Shown: piece after piece, positions 1-5,624 of the stretch
How positions within the stretch are numbered: the first letter of the stretch is position 1
Layout: each line of letters opens with the position of its first letter
Source of the DNA: Anaerolineales bacterium
GTDB taxonomy: Bacteria > Chloroflexota > Anaerolineae > Anaerolineales > DRMV01
Direction: 5' to 3'
Assembly (NCBI GenBank): GCA_015494815.1
Contig: WGAK01000095.1
Location: 1-7,064, forward strand
DNA length: 7,064 bases
Program-made: the position numbers and the translations under genes
The notes under the pieces: generated by a model
What the model was told of the DNA's origin: nothing
Seen by the model: the letters and a program-made list of their open reading frames with translations, nothing else
Databases searched by the model: none

Positions 1-638
1 GCCTGCAGGTGTTTCTCCAGTTTGCGCAGGTCTTCTTGGACGAGGACATGGGCCGCGGCGCGCTCTTCGACGCGCTTGCGCAGCGCGCTGACCTCGCCTT
101 GCAGGTCAATGAGGCGCTTGGCCGTGCGCTCGCGGTCCTCTTGCAGCAGGCGCAGGGCCTCCAAGCGTTCGTGCAGCCGGCGGTCCACTTCTTCGACTTG
201 CAGGCGCACCTGGGTCACCTGACGGCGCAACGCGTCTTCCTGGCGCACGCGCTCATCCATCCAGTCCTCCCAGGCCTCCACCCGATTGAGCCGCGGCTCT
301 AAGGCCTGCAAGCGGGCCTGCAGGTCGGCCAGGGCCGTGCGGAATTCGTCCTTGACCTGTTCCAGGCGCTGGCTGAATTCGGCCACCCAGGTGTCCAGGT
401 CGTGGCGCGCGGCCTGCCGCGCGGTTTGCACGGCTTCTTCGAGCACATCGAAGCGCTGCAACATGCCCGCCACCCGGCCGACTTCCGCGTTCAGGGCCTG
501 CAGTTGGGCGGCCAGTTGCTCGTGCTGGCCCTCGACTTCGACCAGGCGCTGTTGCAGCGTGAGCAGCAAGGCACGGTCCTTGCGCCGTTCCTGGTCCAGC
601 CACTGCAATCGCTGCAAAATCTCGTCAGGCTCGCTCAT
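1..638 (-). CDS. Long coiled-coil protein, C-terminus cut off by the window edge
   Basis: An open frame without a stop runs from an ATG at 638 to the left edge (212 codons seen), beginning MSEPDEILQRLQWLDQ. A GGAG at 646-649 lies 7 bases before the ATG and supports this start. The visible part is almost wholly charged, Gln-, Leu-, Glu- and Arg-rich heptad-like sequence with no Cys, no signal peptide and no membrane segment. Short stretches such as LEEAVQTARQAARHDL and LEPRLNRVEAWEDWMDERV are typical of extended helices. It therefore looks like a soluble structural or scaffold protein of SMC-like or tropomyosin-like appearance, but no family is recognised. It starts 42 bases after the stop of the 465-residue membrane protein and is probably the fourth gene of that operon. 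Whether it has a C-terminal domain cannot be seen. Confidence 0.8.
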   Translation of the reverse strand, partial: MSEPDEILQRLQWLDQERRKDRALLLTLQQRLVEVEGQHEQLAAQLQALNAEVGRVAGMLQRFDVLEEAVQTARQAARHDLDTWVAEFSQRLEQVKDEFRTALADLQARLQALEPRLNRVEAWEDWMDERVRQEDALRRQVTQVRLQVEEVDRRLHERLEALRLLQEDRERTAKRLIDLQGEVSALRKRVEERAAAHVLVQEDLRKLEKHLQ

Positions 639-680
639 GGGCGTACTCCGAGACAGGGATGCGGCTGCGCGGCGGCCGGG

Positions 681-2078
681 TCAGGGCAACCAGCCGCGCG
701 CGGCCGCGGCCCAAGCGTACCACAAGCCGGGCAGAAACGCCACCGCAACCCAGGCCGCGAGCACGACCACGACCCAGGCGCGCTCGCGCGGGCTTTCGGG
801 CAGGTTGGGCGTGGGTTCGTGGGGGGCCAGGTAGAGGATGCGGGCCCACCGCACCGCGGCCCAGGTCGGCCCGGCAAAGGCCACGGCCAGCAGCAGCCAT
901 TCCCAGGGGGCCAAGGCCGTGGGCAACGCGGTCGCGGTGAGCAGCCCGCCCAGACCCAGGCCGGGCCAGGGCGCCCACGCGCCCAACCCCAGCACGGCTA
1001 CCGCGGCTATCCAGGGCGCGGCGCGGCCCCGTCCGGCCAGGTGCGGGGCCGCAAAGCGGGCATCGGGCAGCCCCAGCACCGACACGGCCCAGGTCCAGCC
1101 CAGCCACAGCAGGGCGCGCGGCCAGGCTAAGGTCAAAAAGGCCGTCGCGCCGTTTTCCAGCCCCTGGGCCAGGGCCAGCCAACTCCAGCCGGTGCTGAGC
1201 CACATGACATAGCCCACCACCCGGCCCAGGTCTCGCTGGACGAGCAGCAGCCCCCCGGCCAGGGCGATGGTGCCCAGCCCCAGGGTGCGCAGGCTCGCGT
1301 ACAGCGCGGGATTGTCGCGCAGCCAGGCCACCGACGGCGCCCAGTGCAGCACGGCCAGCACCAGGGCCACATGGGTCAGCCAGCCGCCAAACCCCAGGCG
1401 GTAGGGGTAGGTCTCCTGCCCCAGCAGCGGGTAGACGATGTGGAAGGGAAACACGCCGGCCCACAAGGCCAGTCCCAAACCCAGCAGCAGGCCCGTATAG
1501 TGCACCTCGGGGGTTTGGGGCGGCGCGGTTTCCAGGCCGGGCAAACGGGTGAGGGCCAGGAGCAACAAGGGCAAACCGGCCACGGCCGCGGTCAAAAAGC
1601 GCATCACGCCCACACCCCGTGGGCGATGCACCGTGGGGGTCCACAGGAACACCAGGCCGACCAGGTTCAGGGCCAGCAGCAGCACCGCGGGCAGGAAGTC
1701 GCCGGCGGCCAGGGCCAGGGTGAGCCCCGCGGGCAGGGCCAGGCTCCAGGCGGGGAAATCGGGGGCCAGCCGGGCCTCGGCTGCAAGCAAGGCCCAGAGC
1801 GCGGCCCAGGCCCACAGCGCGGCGAGCCAGGGCCGGGCGGTGGCGTCCAGCGCGAAGGCGCGGCCCAGCACGTGCCACTCGGCCTGCAGGGTCCAGGTCC
1901 AGCGATAGCCCAACAGCGGCAGCGGGCGGCCGATGGGCAGTCCTACCGCGGCCAGGGCCAGCAGCCCGGCCACGCCGGCCGCGGCCCAGCGCTTGCGGCG
2001 GGTAGGGGCCTTGGGCCACGCGCCTACGGCTCCGGCCGCGGCCAGGGGCAACGCCACCCACAGCAGACCCGCGTTCAC
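681..2078 (-). CDS. NuoN/HyfF/MrpD-like membrane subunit (complex I antiporter-like), 465 aa
   Basis: An integral membrane protein with about 12-14 hydrophobic helices and no signal peptide. The order of motifs follows the proton-antiporter fold of NuoL/M/N, MrpA/D and HyfB/D/F: AFALDATARPWL (75-85) matches the usual 'f-lDxLS-pf' stretch, GDFLPAVLLLALNLVGL (126-142) matches TM5, WAGVFPFHIVYPLL (206-219) matches the K-x4-PFHxWLP stretch of TM7, and QRDLGRVVGYVMWLS (281-295) matches 'Q-x-DlKRllAYSSI' of TM8. The TM5 glutamate appears as Asn or Ala and the TM7 lysine as Trp206. About 35 of 465 residues are Trp. I chose the GTG start at 2078 because GGAGGAG lies 5 bases upstream; the frame stays open 95 codons further, but that part is hydrophilic, Pro/Arg-rich and antisense-like. 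The start overlaps the preceding stop by four bases (GTGA), implying translational coupling. Role in ion translocation is inferred from the family. Confidence 0.82.
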   Translation of the reverse strand: MNAGLLWVALPLAAAGAVGAWPKAPTRRKRWAAAGVAGLLALAAVGLPIGRPLPLLGYRWTWTLQAEWHVLGRAFALDATARPWLAALWAWAALWALLAAEARLAPDFPAWSLALPAGLTLALAAGDFLPAVLLLALNLVGLVFLWTPTVHRPRGVGVMRFLTAAVAGLPLLLLALTRLPGLETAPPQTPEVHYTGLLLGLGLALWAGVFPFHIVYPLLGQETYPYRLGFGGWLTHVALVLAVLHWAPSVAWLRDNPALYASLRTLGLGTIALAGGLLLVQRDLGRVVGYVMWLSTGWSWLALAQGLENGATAFLTLAWPRALLWLGWTWAVSVLGLPDARFAAPHLAGRGRAAPWIAAVAVLGLGAWAPWPGLGLGGLLTATALPTALAPWEWLLLAVAFAGPTWAAVRWARILYLAPHEPTPNLPESPRERAWVVVVLAAWVAVAFLPGLWYAWAAAARGWLP

Positions 2079-2668
2079 AGGCGCTCCTCCCCGGCGAGGG
2101 TTTGGTGGATGAGGTAACTTGCGGCCCAGGCCAGCAGCACCTGGAACATGCCCAGCAGGCCGGTGAGCAGCAAGCCGTGCTGTTGCCAGGCATACAGGGC
2201 CAGAAAGCCGCTCAGGCCGGTGAGCAACCCCACGCTCAGGCGGAGGGGGTGGCGGCTCCAGGCGGCCTGGATGAGCCCCAGCAAGGCCACGGAAGCGCCG
2301 CCTAAGCGCGCGCTCCAGGGCACCTGCGGCCATACCGCGGCCAGCATAGGGGCCGTGGCCCACACCAGGGCCACGGCAAGCAGCCCGGCCAGCAGGCGCA
2401 CCAGGCGTTCACTCCAGGCAGGCGTGAGCGCCGGTTGCGCGGGGTGCAGATTTTGCCCGATGGCCAGCATGGCCCCGGCCAGCCAGCCGGCGATGAGTTG
2501 GGTCACGGCCAGAGCCGCGGGCCAGGCCTGCCACAACACGGCCAGCAACGCGGCCTGCAACGCGGCCAGACCGGCAATCAGGCCGCGCCAGTCGTGCACG
2601 ACCAGCAAGAGCAAGGCCAGCCCCACCATCCACCACATGGCCCATTCGGCCCATTGGATTTGCGCCAC
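2075..2668 (-). CDS. HyfE/NuoK-like small membrane subunit, 197 aa
   Basis: A membrane protein with about six hydrophobic helices in two groups, split by a short polar loop around residues 72-86. Its length is close to that of HyfE of hydrogenase-4 (about 216 residues), and it lies between two antiporter-like genes as HyfE lies between HyfD and HyfF. The second half has SRHPLRLSVGLLTGLSG (138-154), which follows the NuoK/HyfE pattern 'G-x-R-x-x-L-R-x-x-x-G-x-x-x-E-N-G', but the conserved Glu is absent (Thr150/Gly151). The first half (HDWRGLIAGLAALQAALLAV, 25-44) also resembles HyfE and, less clearly, the DUF4040/MbhD stretch. There are 15 Trp in 197 residues. The GTG start lies two bases after the stop of the upstream gene, with GAGGGGG (2675-2681) six bases before it. 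The membrane-protein call is firm; the HyfE assignment rests on size, position and remembered motifs. Confidence 0.7.
   Translation of the reverse strand: MAQIQWAEWAMWWMVGLALLLLVVHDWRGLIAGLAALQAALLAVLWQAWPAALAVTQLIAGWLAGAMLAIGQNLHPAQPALTPAWSERLVRLLAGLLAVALVWATAPMLAAVWPQVPWSARLGGASVALLGLIQAAWSRHPLRLSVGLLTGLSGFLALYAWQQHGLLLTGLLGMFQVLLAWAASYLIHQTLAGEERL
2084..2090 (-). promoter_or_regulatory. Strong ribosome binding site fixing a GTG start
   Basis: Reading on the minus strand, GGAGGAG lies 5 bases before the GTG at 2078, inside the last codons of the preceding gene. It decides the start of the 465-residue membrane protein against the far upstream ATG of the same open frame, and indicates coupled translation of the two genes. 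Confidence 0.75.
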
Positions 2669-2670
2669 GG

Positions 2671-4173
2671 TCAGCCCCCTCGTCGCCACAGAAAGAGCAG
2701 GCCCAGCACCACCAGGGCCCAGAACCAGCCGCCGTCGCCTTCCAGCAACTGGGTCACGAAGAGTACCCCGTTTTCCAATGCGGTGCCCAGGCCGCGGGCG
2801 AGCCCGCGCAGCATGGCGCGGAGCCGCTGCAGGGGGAAAGGGCCTGCGGCCAGCGCCGCGATGCGCGGCCGCGCGCGCCAGCGCGCTCCCGCTGCTCCGA
2901 CCGCGACCAGGGCGGGCCCGGCCAGCCACGGCAGCCAGCCCGGCAAAGCCGTGGGCGGGGTAAAGGTGCCCAGGCGCAGGCCCACGCCCCACAGCCCGGC
3001 CGGAAGCAACAGCACGGCCACCCCGGCCAGCACCTGGCTGCCCAGGGGCCAGGCCGCGCGCACCGCGCGCGGCATAGGACGCCGTTCCCACCAACCCCGC
3101 ACGAGCAGGGCATAGAGACCGGCCTGCGCGAGGATGTCCCAGGTGGGCGGCCAGTGCCAGGCGCGCAACCCTGCGGCCGTGGGTGTGAAGGGCCACAGCA
3201 GCGCGGGACCGGCCAGGGCGACGGTCGCACCGCCCAGCAACCATGCATCGGGGGCTTGGCGCAGCAGGGGCAGGCTCATGCCGGCCGCGAACAGCAGCCA
3301 CAACCAAACCTGCCCGGCCTCGGGTGCGCGGGACGCGGCCAGCACGACCAGCGCGGTCGCCGCGAACCACCAGGCCCGGTCCCGGTTGGCCGCGCCGGGG
3401 GAGACGCGGGGCAGGGCCGCCAGCAGGCCCAGCGCGGCGACTAAGGCTTTGAGCGGCCAGGGCCACGGCCCGGCGAAGTGGGGCAGGGCCGCGTGCACCG
3501 TCACCAGACCTGGCAGCACGAAGGCCCAATGCCCGAGGGTGCCCCACAGCCCCGGGATACGGCCGGGGCGCGGGGTGGCGCGCACACGCACCAGCGCGGC
3601 CAGGGCCCAGAGGGGCGCCACGGAAATGGTGGGCAGGCGGGGGGTGAGCAGGGGCAGCAGCCAGAACGAGGCCCGCGCGCCCAGCCGTCGCCAGGCGGCT
3701 TCGCCCGCGGCGGTCGAGGGCGCGTGGCGGGCCTCCAAAGCAAGGACGGCCAGGTCGAGTCCGGCCCAGGCGACGGCCAGGGCCCAGCCCTCCGACGCGG
3801 TGAGCGCGACCAGCCCGGCCCAGGTGAGGGCGAGCCATACGCTCCAGGGGCGCGGCGCGGCAATGGGCGGGTTGGGCGCGACGCTGGCCAGGGCCAACGC
3901 GGCCCACGCGGCAGCCAACAGCAGCAACCCTATGGCCCAGGTCGTGGGCGTGAACAGGCTGGCCGGTGGGGGCAGCACAGGCGCCCACCGGCCCGGCCAG
4001 GCCCAGGTTTGCGCCTGACCGGGATACACCGCGGCCCACAGCAGCAGCCCGCCCAGCAGCACGGCCAGCGCCAGCCACCACGCGGCTTTGAGATGGGGGC
4101 GCAGCACGGCCAGGGCATACATGCCCACGCCGGCGAATAGTACCCCCAGGCCAAATCCAACCAAGACATTCAT
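2671..4173 (-). CDS. NuoL/M/N- or HyfD-like membrane subunit, divergent, 500 aa
   Basis: First gene of the membrane operon: about 13-14 hydrophobic helices, N-terminus MNVLVGFGLGVLFAGVG already a membrane segment. EGWALAVAWAGLDLAVLALE (128-147) matches the TM5 block of antiporter-like subunits ('nl-l-fxglElvsL'), with Asp140 where Glu is usual, and GEAAWRRLGARASFWLLPL (157-175) matches the following 'eAalKYfllgafaS' block, with Arg in place of Lys. The TM7 PFHxWLP motif is not recognisable; the region carries VRVRATPRPGRIPG (195-208) instead. The C-terminus, LLEGDGGWFWALVVLGLL (476-493), resembles a tail I recall from complex I-like proteins. About 39 residues (7.8%) are Trp. The ATG at 4173 has no Shine-Dalgarno sequence; a TATAAT ends nine bases before it, so the message is probably leaderless. 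Membrane protein certain; family probable; exact subunit uncertain. Confidence 0.72.
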   Translation of the reverse strand: MNVLVGFGLGVLFAGVGMYALAVLRPHLKAAWWLALAVLLGGLLLWAAVYPGQAQTWAWPGRWAPVLPPPASLFTPTTWAIGLLLLAAAWAALALASVAPNPPIAAPRPWSVWLALTWAGLVALTASEGWALAVAWAGLDLAVLALEARHAPSTAAGEAAWRRLGARASFWLLPLLTPRLPTISVAPLWALAALVRVRATPRPGRIPGLWGTLGHWAFVLPGLVTVHAALPHFAGPWPWPLKALVAALGLLAALPRVSPGAANRDRAWWFAATALVVLAASRAPEAGQVWLWLLFAAGMSLPLLRQAPDAWLLGGATVALAGPALLWPFTPTAAGLRAWHWPPTWDILAQAGLYALLVRGWWERRPMPRAVRAAWPLGSQVLAGVAVLLLPAGLWGVGLRLGTFTPPTALPGWLPWLAGPALVAVGAAGARWRARPRIAALAAGPFPLQRLRAMLRGLARGLGTALENGVLFVTQLLEGDGGWFWALVVLGLLFLWRRGG

Positions 4174-4181
4174 ACGCGGGG

Positions 4182-4190
4182 ATTATACCA
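4182..4190 (-). promoter_or_regulatory. Extended -10 promoter of the membrane operon, leaderless
   Basis: The minus strand reads TGGTATAAT, a perfect -10 hexamer preceded by the TGn extension. The expected start of transcription, seven bases downstream, is the G at 4175, only two bases before the ATG at 4173; starting on the A at 4173 is also possible. No TTGACA-like -35 is seen about 17 bases upstream, which fits an extended -10 promoter. The sequence between the box and the ATG (CCCCGCGT) has no ribosome binding site, so translation would be leaderless or nearly so. Confidence 0.7.
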
Positions 4191-4320
4191 GCATGGCGCG
4201 GCGCGGTTTGGCCGCGCGTTCTATCATTTCAAATGGCAACGAAGGGGGGAACTCGAATTTCAGCGGGAAGTCCTTGTCTTCGGGGTAATACCCGGCTTTA
4301 GGTACACGACCGTGCCACAT
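4183..4320 (-). CDS. Possible small gene, 45 aa, unknown function
   Basis: An ATG at 4320 opens a 45-codon frame ending in TAA. The product starts MWHGRVPKAGYYPEDKDF, continues with PLKFEFPPSLPFEMIERAA and ends KPRRAMLV. The composition (aromatic, Pro, Lys/Asp/Glu, ending basic) looks like a folded protein rather than random high-GC translation. Against it: there is no Shine-Dalgarno at a normal distance (AGAAGG is about 17 bases away), no promoter is evident, and its last codons overlap the -10 box of the next operon. The same AGAAGG is well placed for a competing 23-codon frame (4260-4331), which looks less protein-like. It could also be the remains of a longer gene: the frame upstream is open for 15 codons and then broken by a TGA at 4333-4335. 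Confidence 0.35.
   Translation of the reverse strand: MWHGRVPKAGYYPEDKDFPLKFEFPPSLPFEMIERAAKPRRAMLV
4201..4217. repeat. GC-rich inverted repeat upstream of the operon promoter
   Basis: GCGCGG (4201-4206) and CCGCGC (4212-4217) form a perfect six-base inverted repeat around TTTGG. It lies 14-30 bases upstream of the -10 box, where a -35 element would be. It could be an operator or simply GC-rich sequence; no T-run follows, so a terminator is unlikely. Confidence 0.35.
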
Positions 4321-4381
4321 GCGTGCATCATTTCAGCCTTCTTCTCTTAGTATTTGTCTCCCAAGAAGAAAAGAAGATATG

Positions 4382-4406
4382 AAAAAGGGCCTGGACATCG
4401 GTCCAG
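4382..4406 (-). terminator. Intrinsic terminator after the DNA methyltransferase
   Basis: On the minus strand CTGGAC (4401-4406) pairs with GTCCAG (4391-4396) around the four-base loop CGAT, followed by GCCC and five T (4382-4386). It begins 11 bases after the TGA at 4417-4419. Stem, short loop and T-run make a standard Rho-independent terminator that separates the modification cassette from the membrane operon. Confidence 0.75.
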
Positions 4407-4416
4407 AAAGGCGGCG

Positions 4417-5493
4417 TCAACTTATGTTCGCTGTTTCCATGGCTATCCGCGGTGCTAACCGCTCCACGGCCTGCTGGGCAATTTCGGGATGAATTTCATA
4501 ACCTATCCCGTTTCGACCCAGATTGCGAGCGGCCAGCAAGGTGGTGCCGCTGCCCAAGAAGGGGTCCAGCACCGTTTCGCCCACGAAACTATAGGCGCGG
4601 ATGAGCCGGTAGGGGAGTTCGTAGGGGAAGGGCGCGACGTGGTTGCGTCGTCCGCCGCTCTTCTCCGGCTTGAGCAGCCAGACGTCGGATTTCTTGAGGC
4701 TTAACCAGAATTCCTTGTCCAGTTTGGAAGCCTCGCGTTGCTCGGGCGTGACGTGGGCGTATTTGCGGTATCCCTTGGGCGCGGGCTTCTCGAATTCCAG
4801 AATGAACTCATGGGCGTAGTTGAGCAAGATGCCGCCGGGGTAAGGGTAGGTGCCGAAGTGGGCGCGCACCGAGTTGGTCTTGTGCCAGACAATTTCCCGT
4901 TTGAAAATGAAGCCAATATCCTCGCACAGGTCAATGGTTTTGCCTACCAGGTTAAGGGAGCGGAACGTACTGCCTTGCCGTACAGGCAAGTTCATGATGT
5001 TGATGAACGCCTTCCGGCCCGGCTGCAGCACGCGATACACCTCGGCCCATACTTTACCGATTTCTTCCAGCCAGGTTTCCAGGTCGTGGATATCGCCCAA
5101 ATCGCCCGGACGGGCCACCGGGGCGTACATCTTGGCGTCGAAGTAGGGCGGCGAAGTGACCATCAGGTGCACGCTGTTGTCGTCCAGATGGTGCATGTGC
5201 CGCGCGTCGGCAGCGTAGACGTGCTGCGAGGTGCCGAAGAGTTCCAGGTGCCATTCGTGCGGCAAGGGCTCCCGTCCTACATCCTGCGCGCCGGGAAAAC
5301 GTCCCTGGCGCACCAAGGCCTCCAGTTGCGCCCAGTCGAAGCGATATTGCCCGCTGGCGGCGCGGTAAGCCGGCACCTCGCCCTGTTTGACCAGGGCGTG
5401 GAGCTCGTCCACCGATATCCCCAGCAGGCGGGCGGCTTCACCCACGGAAAGATAGCGCCGTTGGGCGTAGTCAGACGAGGCGACGGGCTTCAT
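4417..5493 (-). CDS. DNA methyltransferase, beta class (N4-cytosine or N6-adenine), with N-terminal HTH, 358 aa
   Basis: Transfers a methyl group from S-adenosylmethionine to an amino group of a base in a specific DNA site. Motif IV, TSPPYF (113-118), comes before motif I, VLDPFLGSGTT (308-318), the order of beta-class enzymes; a TSPPY form is most often N4-cytosine, although N6-adenine enzymes also occur. The end NGIGYEIHPEIAQQAVERL (328-346) is the usual strand and helix after motif I. Residues 14-63 (YLSVGEAARLLGISVDELHA onward) form a MerR/excisionase-type winged helix-turn-helix, an uncommon N-terminal addition. The length of 358 is normal for the class plus this domain. The ATG at 5493 lies six bases after TATAAT, so the message should be leaderless; no Shine-Dalgarno is present. 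It lies downstream of the glycosylase-like gene and is followed by a terminator. The target sequence cannot be read from the protein. Confidence 0.92.
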   Translation of the reverse strand: MKPVASSDYAQRRYLSVGEAARLLGISVDELHALVKQGEVPAYRAASGQYRFDWAQLEALVRQGRFPGAQDVGREPLPHEWHLELFGTSQHVYAADARHMHHLDDNSVHLMVTSPPYFDAKMYAPVARPGDLGDIHDLETWLEEIGKVWAEVYRVLQPGRKAFINIMNLPVRQGSTFRSLNLVGKTIDLCEDIGFIFKREIVWHKTNSVRAHFGTYPYPGGILLNYAHEFILEFEKPAPKGYRKYAHVTPEQREASKLDKEFWLSLKKSDVWLLKPEKSGGRRNHVAPFPYELPYRLIRAYSFVGETVLDPFLGSGTTLLAARNLGRNGIGYEIHPEIAQQAVERLAPRIAMETANIS

Positions 5494-5499
5494 GGGCTC

Positions 5500-5508
5500 A
5501 TTATATCA
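5500..5508 (-). promoter_or_regulatory. Extended -10 promoter of the DNA methyltransferase, leaderless
   Basis: The minus strand reads TGATATAAT, then GAGCCC, then the ATG at 5493. The predicted transcription start, seven bases after the -10 box, is exactly the A of the ATG. No -35 hexamer is seen; in its place is a small inverted repeat, CGCT-n3-AGCG (5513-5523), which could be an operator, possibly for the helix-turn-helix of the methyltransferase itself. This promoter lets the methyltransferase be made independently of the genes upstream. Confidence 0.7.
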
Positions 5509-5592
5509 TTGCCGCTCGCAGCGCCGTCCCATCGCGTTCCATCCTCTAAAATGATAGCGGAGGAGACCATGAGGGCGCTTCCCGGGGACCGA

Positions 5593-5624
5593 TGGGTGAG
5601 GAGGAAGGACAGGCAGAGGAGGGC
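5593..5624 (-). other. C-rich, G-poor tract after the glycosylase gene, possible Rho loading site
   Basis: The message strand just after the TAA at 5625 has about 18 C, 9 T, 3 G and 2 A in 32 bases. No hairpin with a T-run follows. A C-over-G bubble of this kind is what Rho-dependent terminators use for loading, so the upstream transcript may end before the methyltransferase promoter. This is composition only. Confidence 0.3.

Noticed and set aside
625..2193. Long minus-strand frame of 522 codons over the third membrane gene
   Set aside because: It is an Arg/Gly/Pro-rich shadow in another frame; the overlapping frame at 681-2078 has membrane helices, complex I-type motifs and a strong ribosome binding site.
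2079..2363. N-terminal extension of 95 codons to the 465-residue membrane protein
   Set aside because: The extension is Pro/Arg-rich, overlaps the 197-residue gene in another frame, and the GTG at 2078 has a near-perfect Shine-Dalgarno.
3134..4140. Long plus-strand frames opposite the membrane operon
   Set aside because: Gln/Gly/Arg/Ala-rich translations typical of antisense frames in very GC-rich genes; no motifs, and the minus strand is clearly coding.
4201..4217. Inverted repeat considered as a terminator
   Set aside because: No T-run follows on either strand; an operator or chance GC-rich pairing is more likely.
4183..4320. The 45-codon frame considered as a methyltransferase fragment because of FPPSLPFEMIERA
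   Set aside because: This only loosely resembles the helix before motif I, the DPF motif is absent, and the evidence is too short to assign it.
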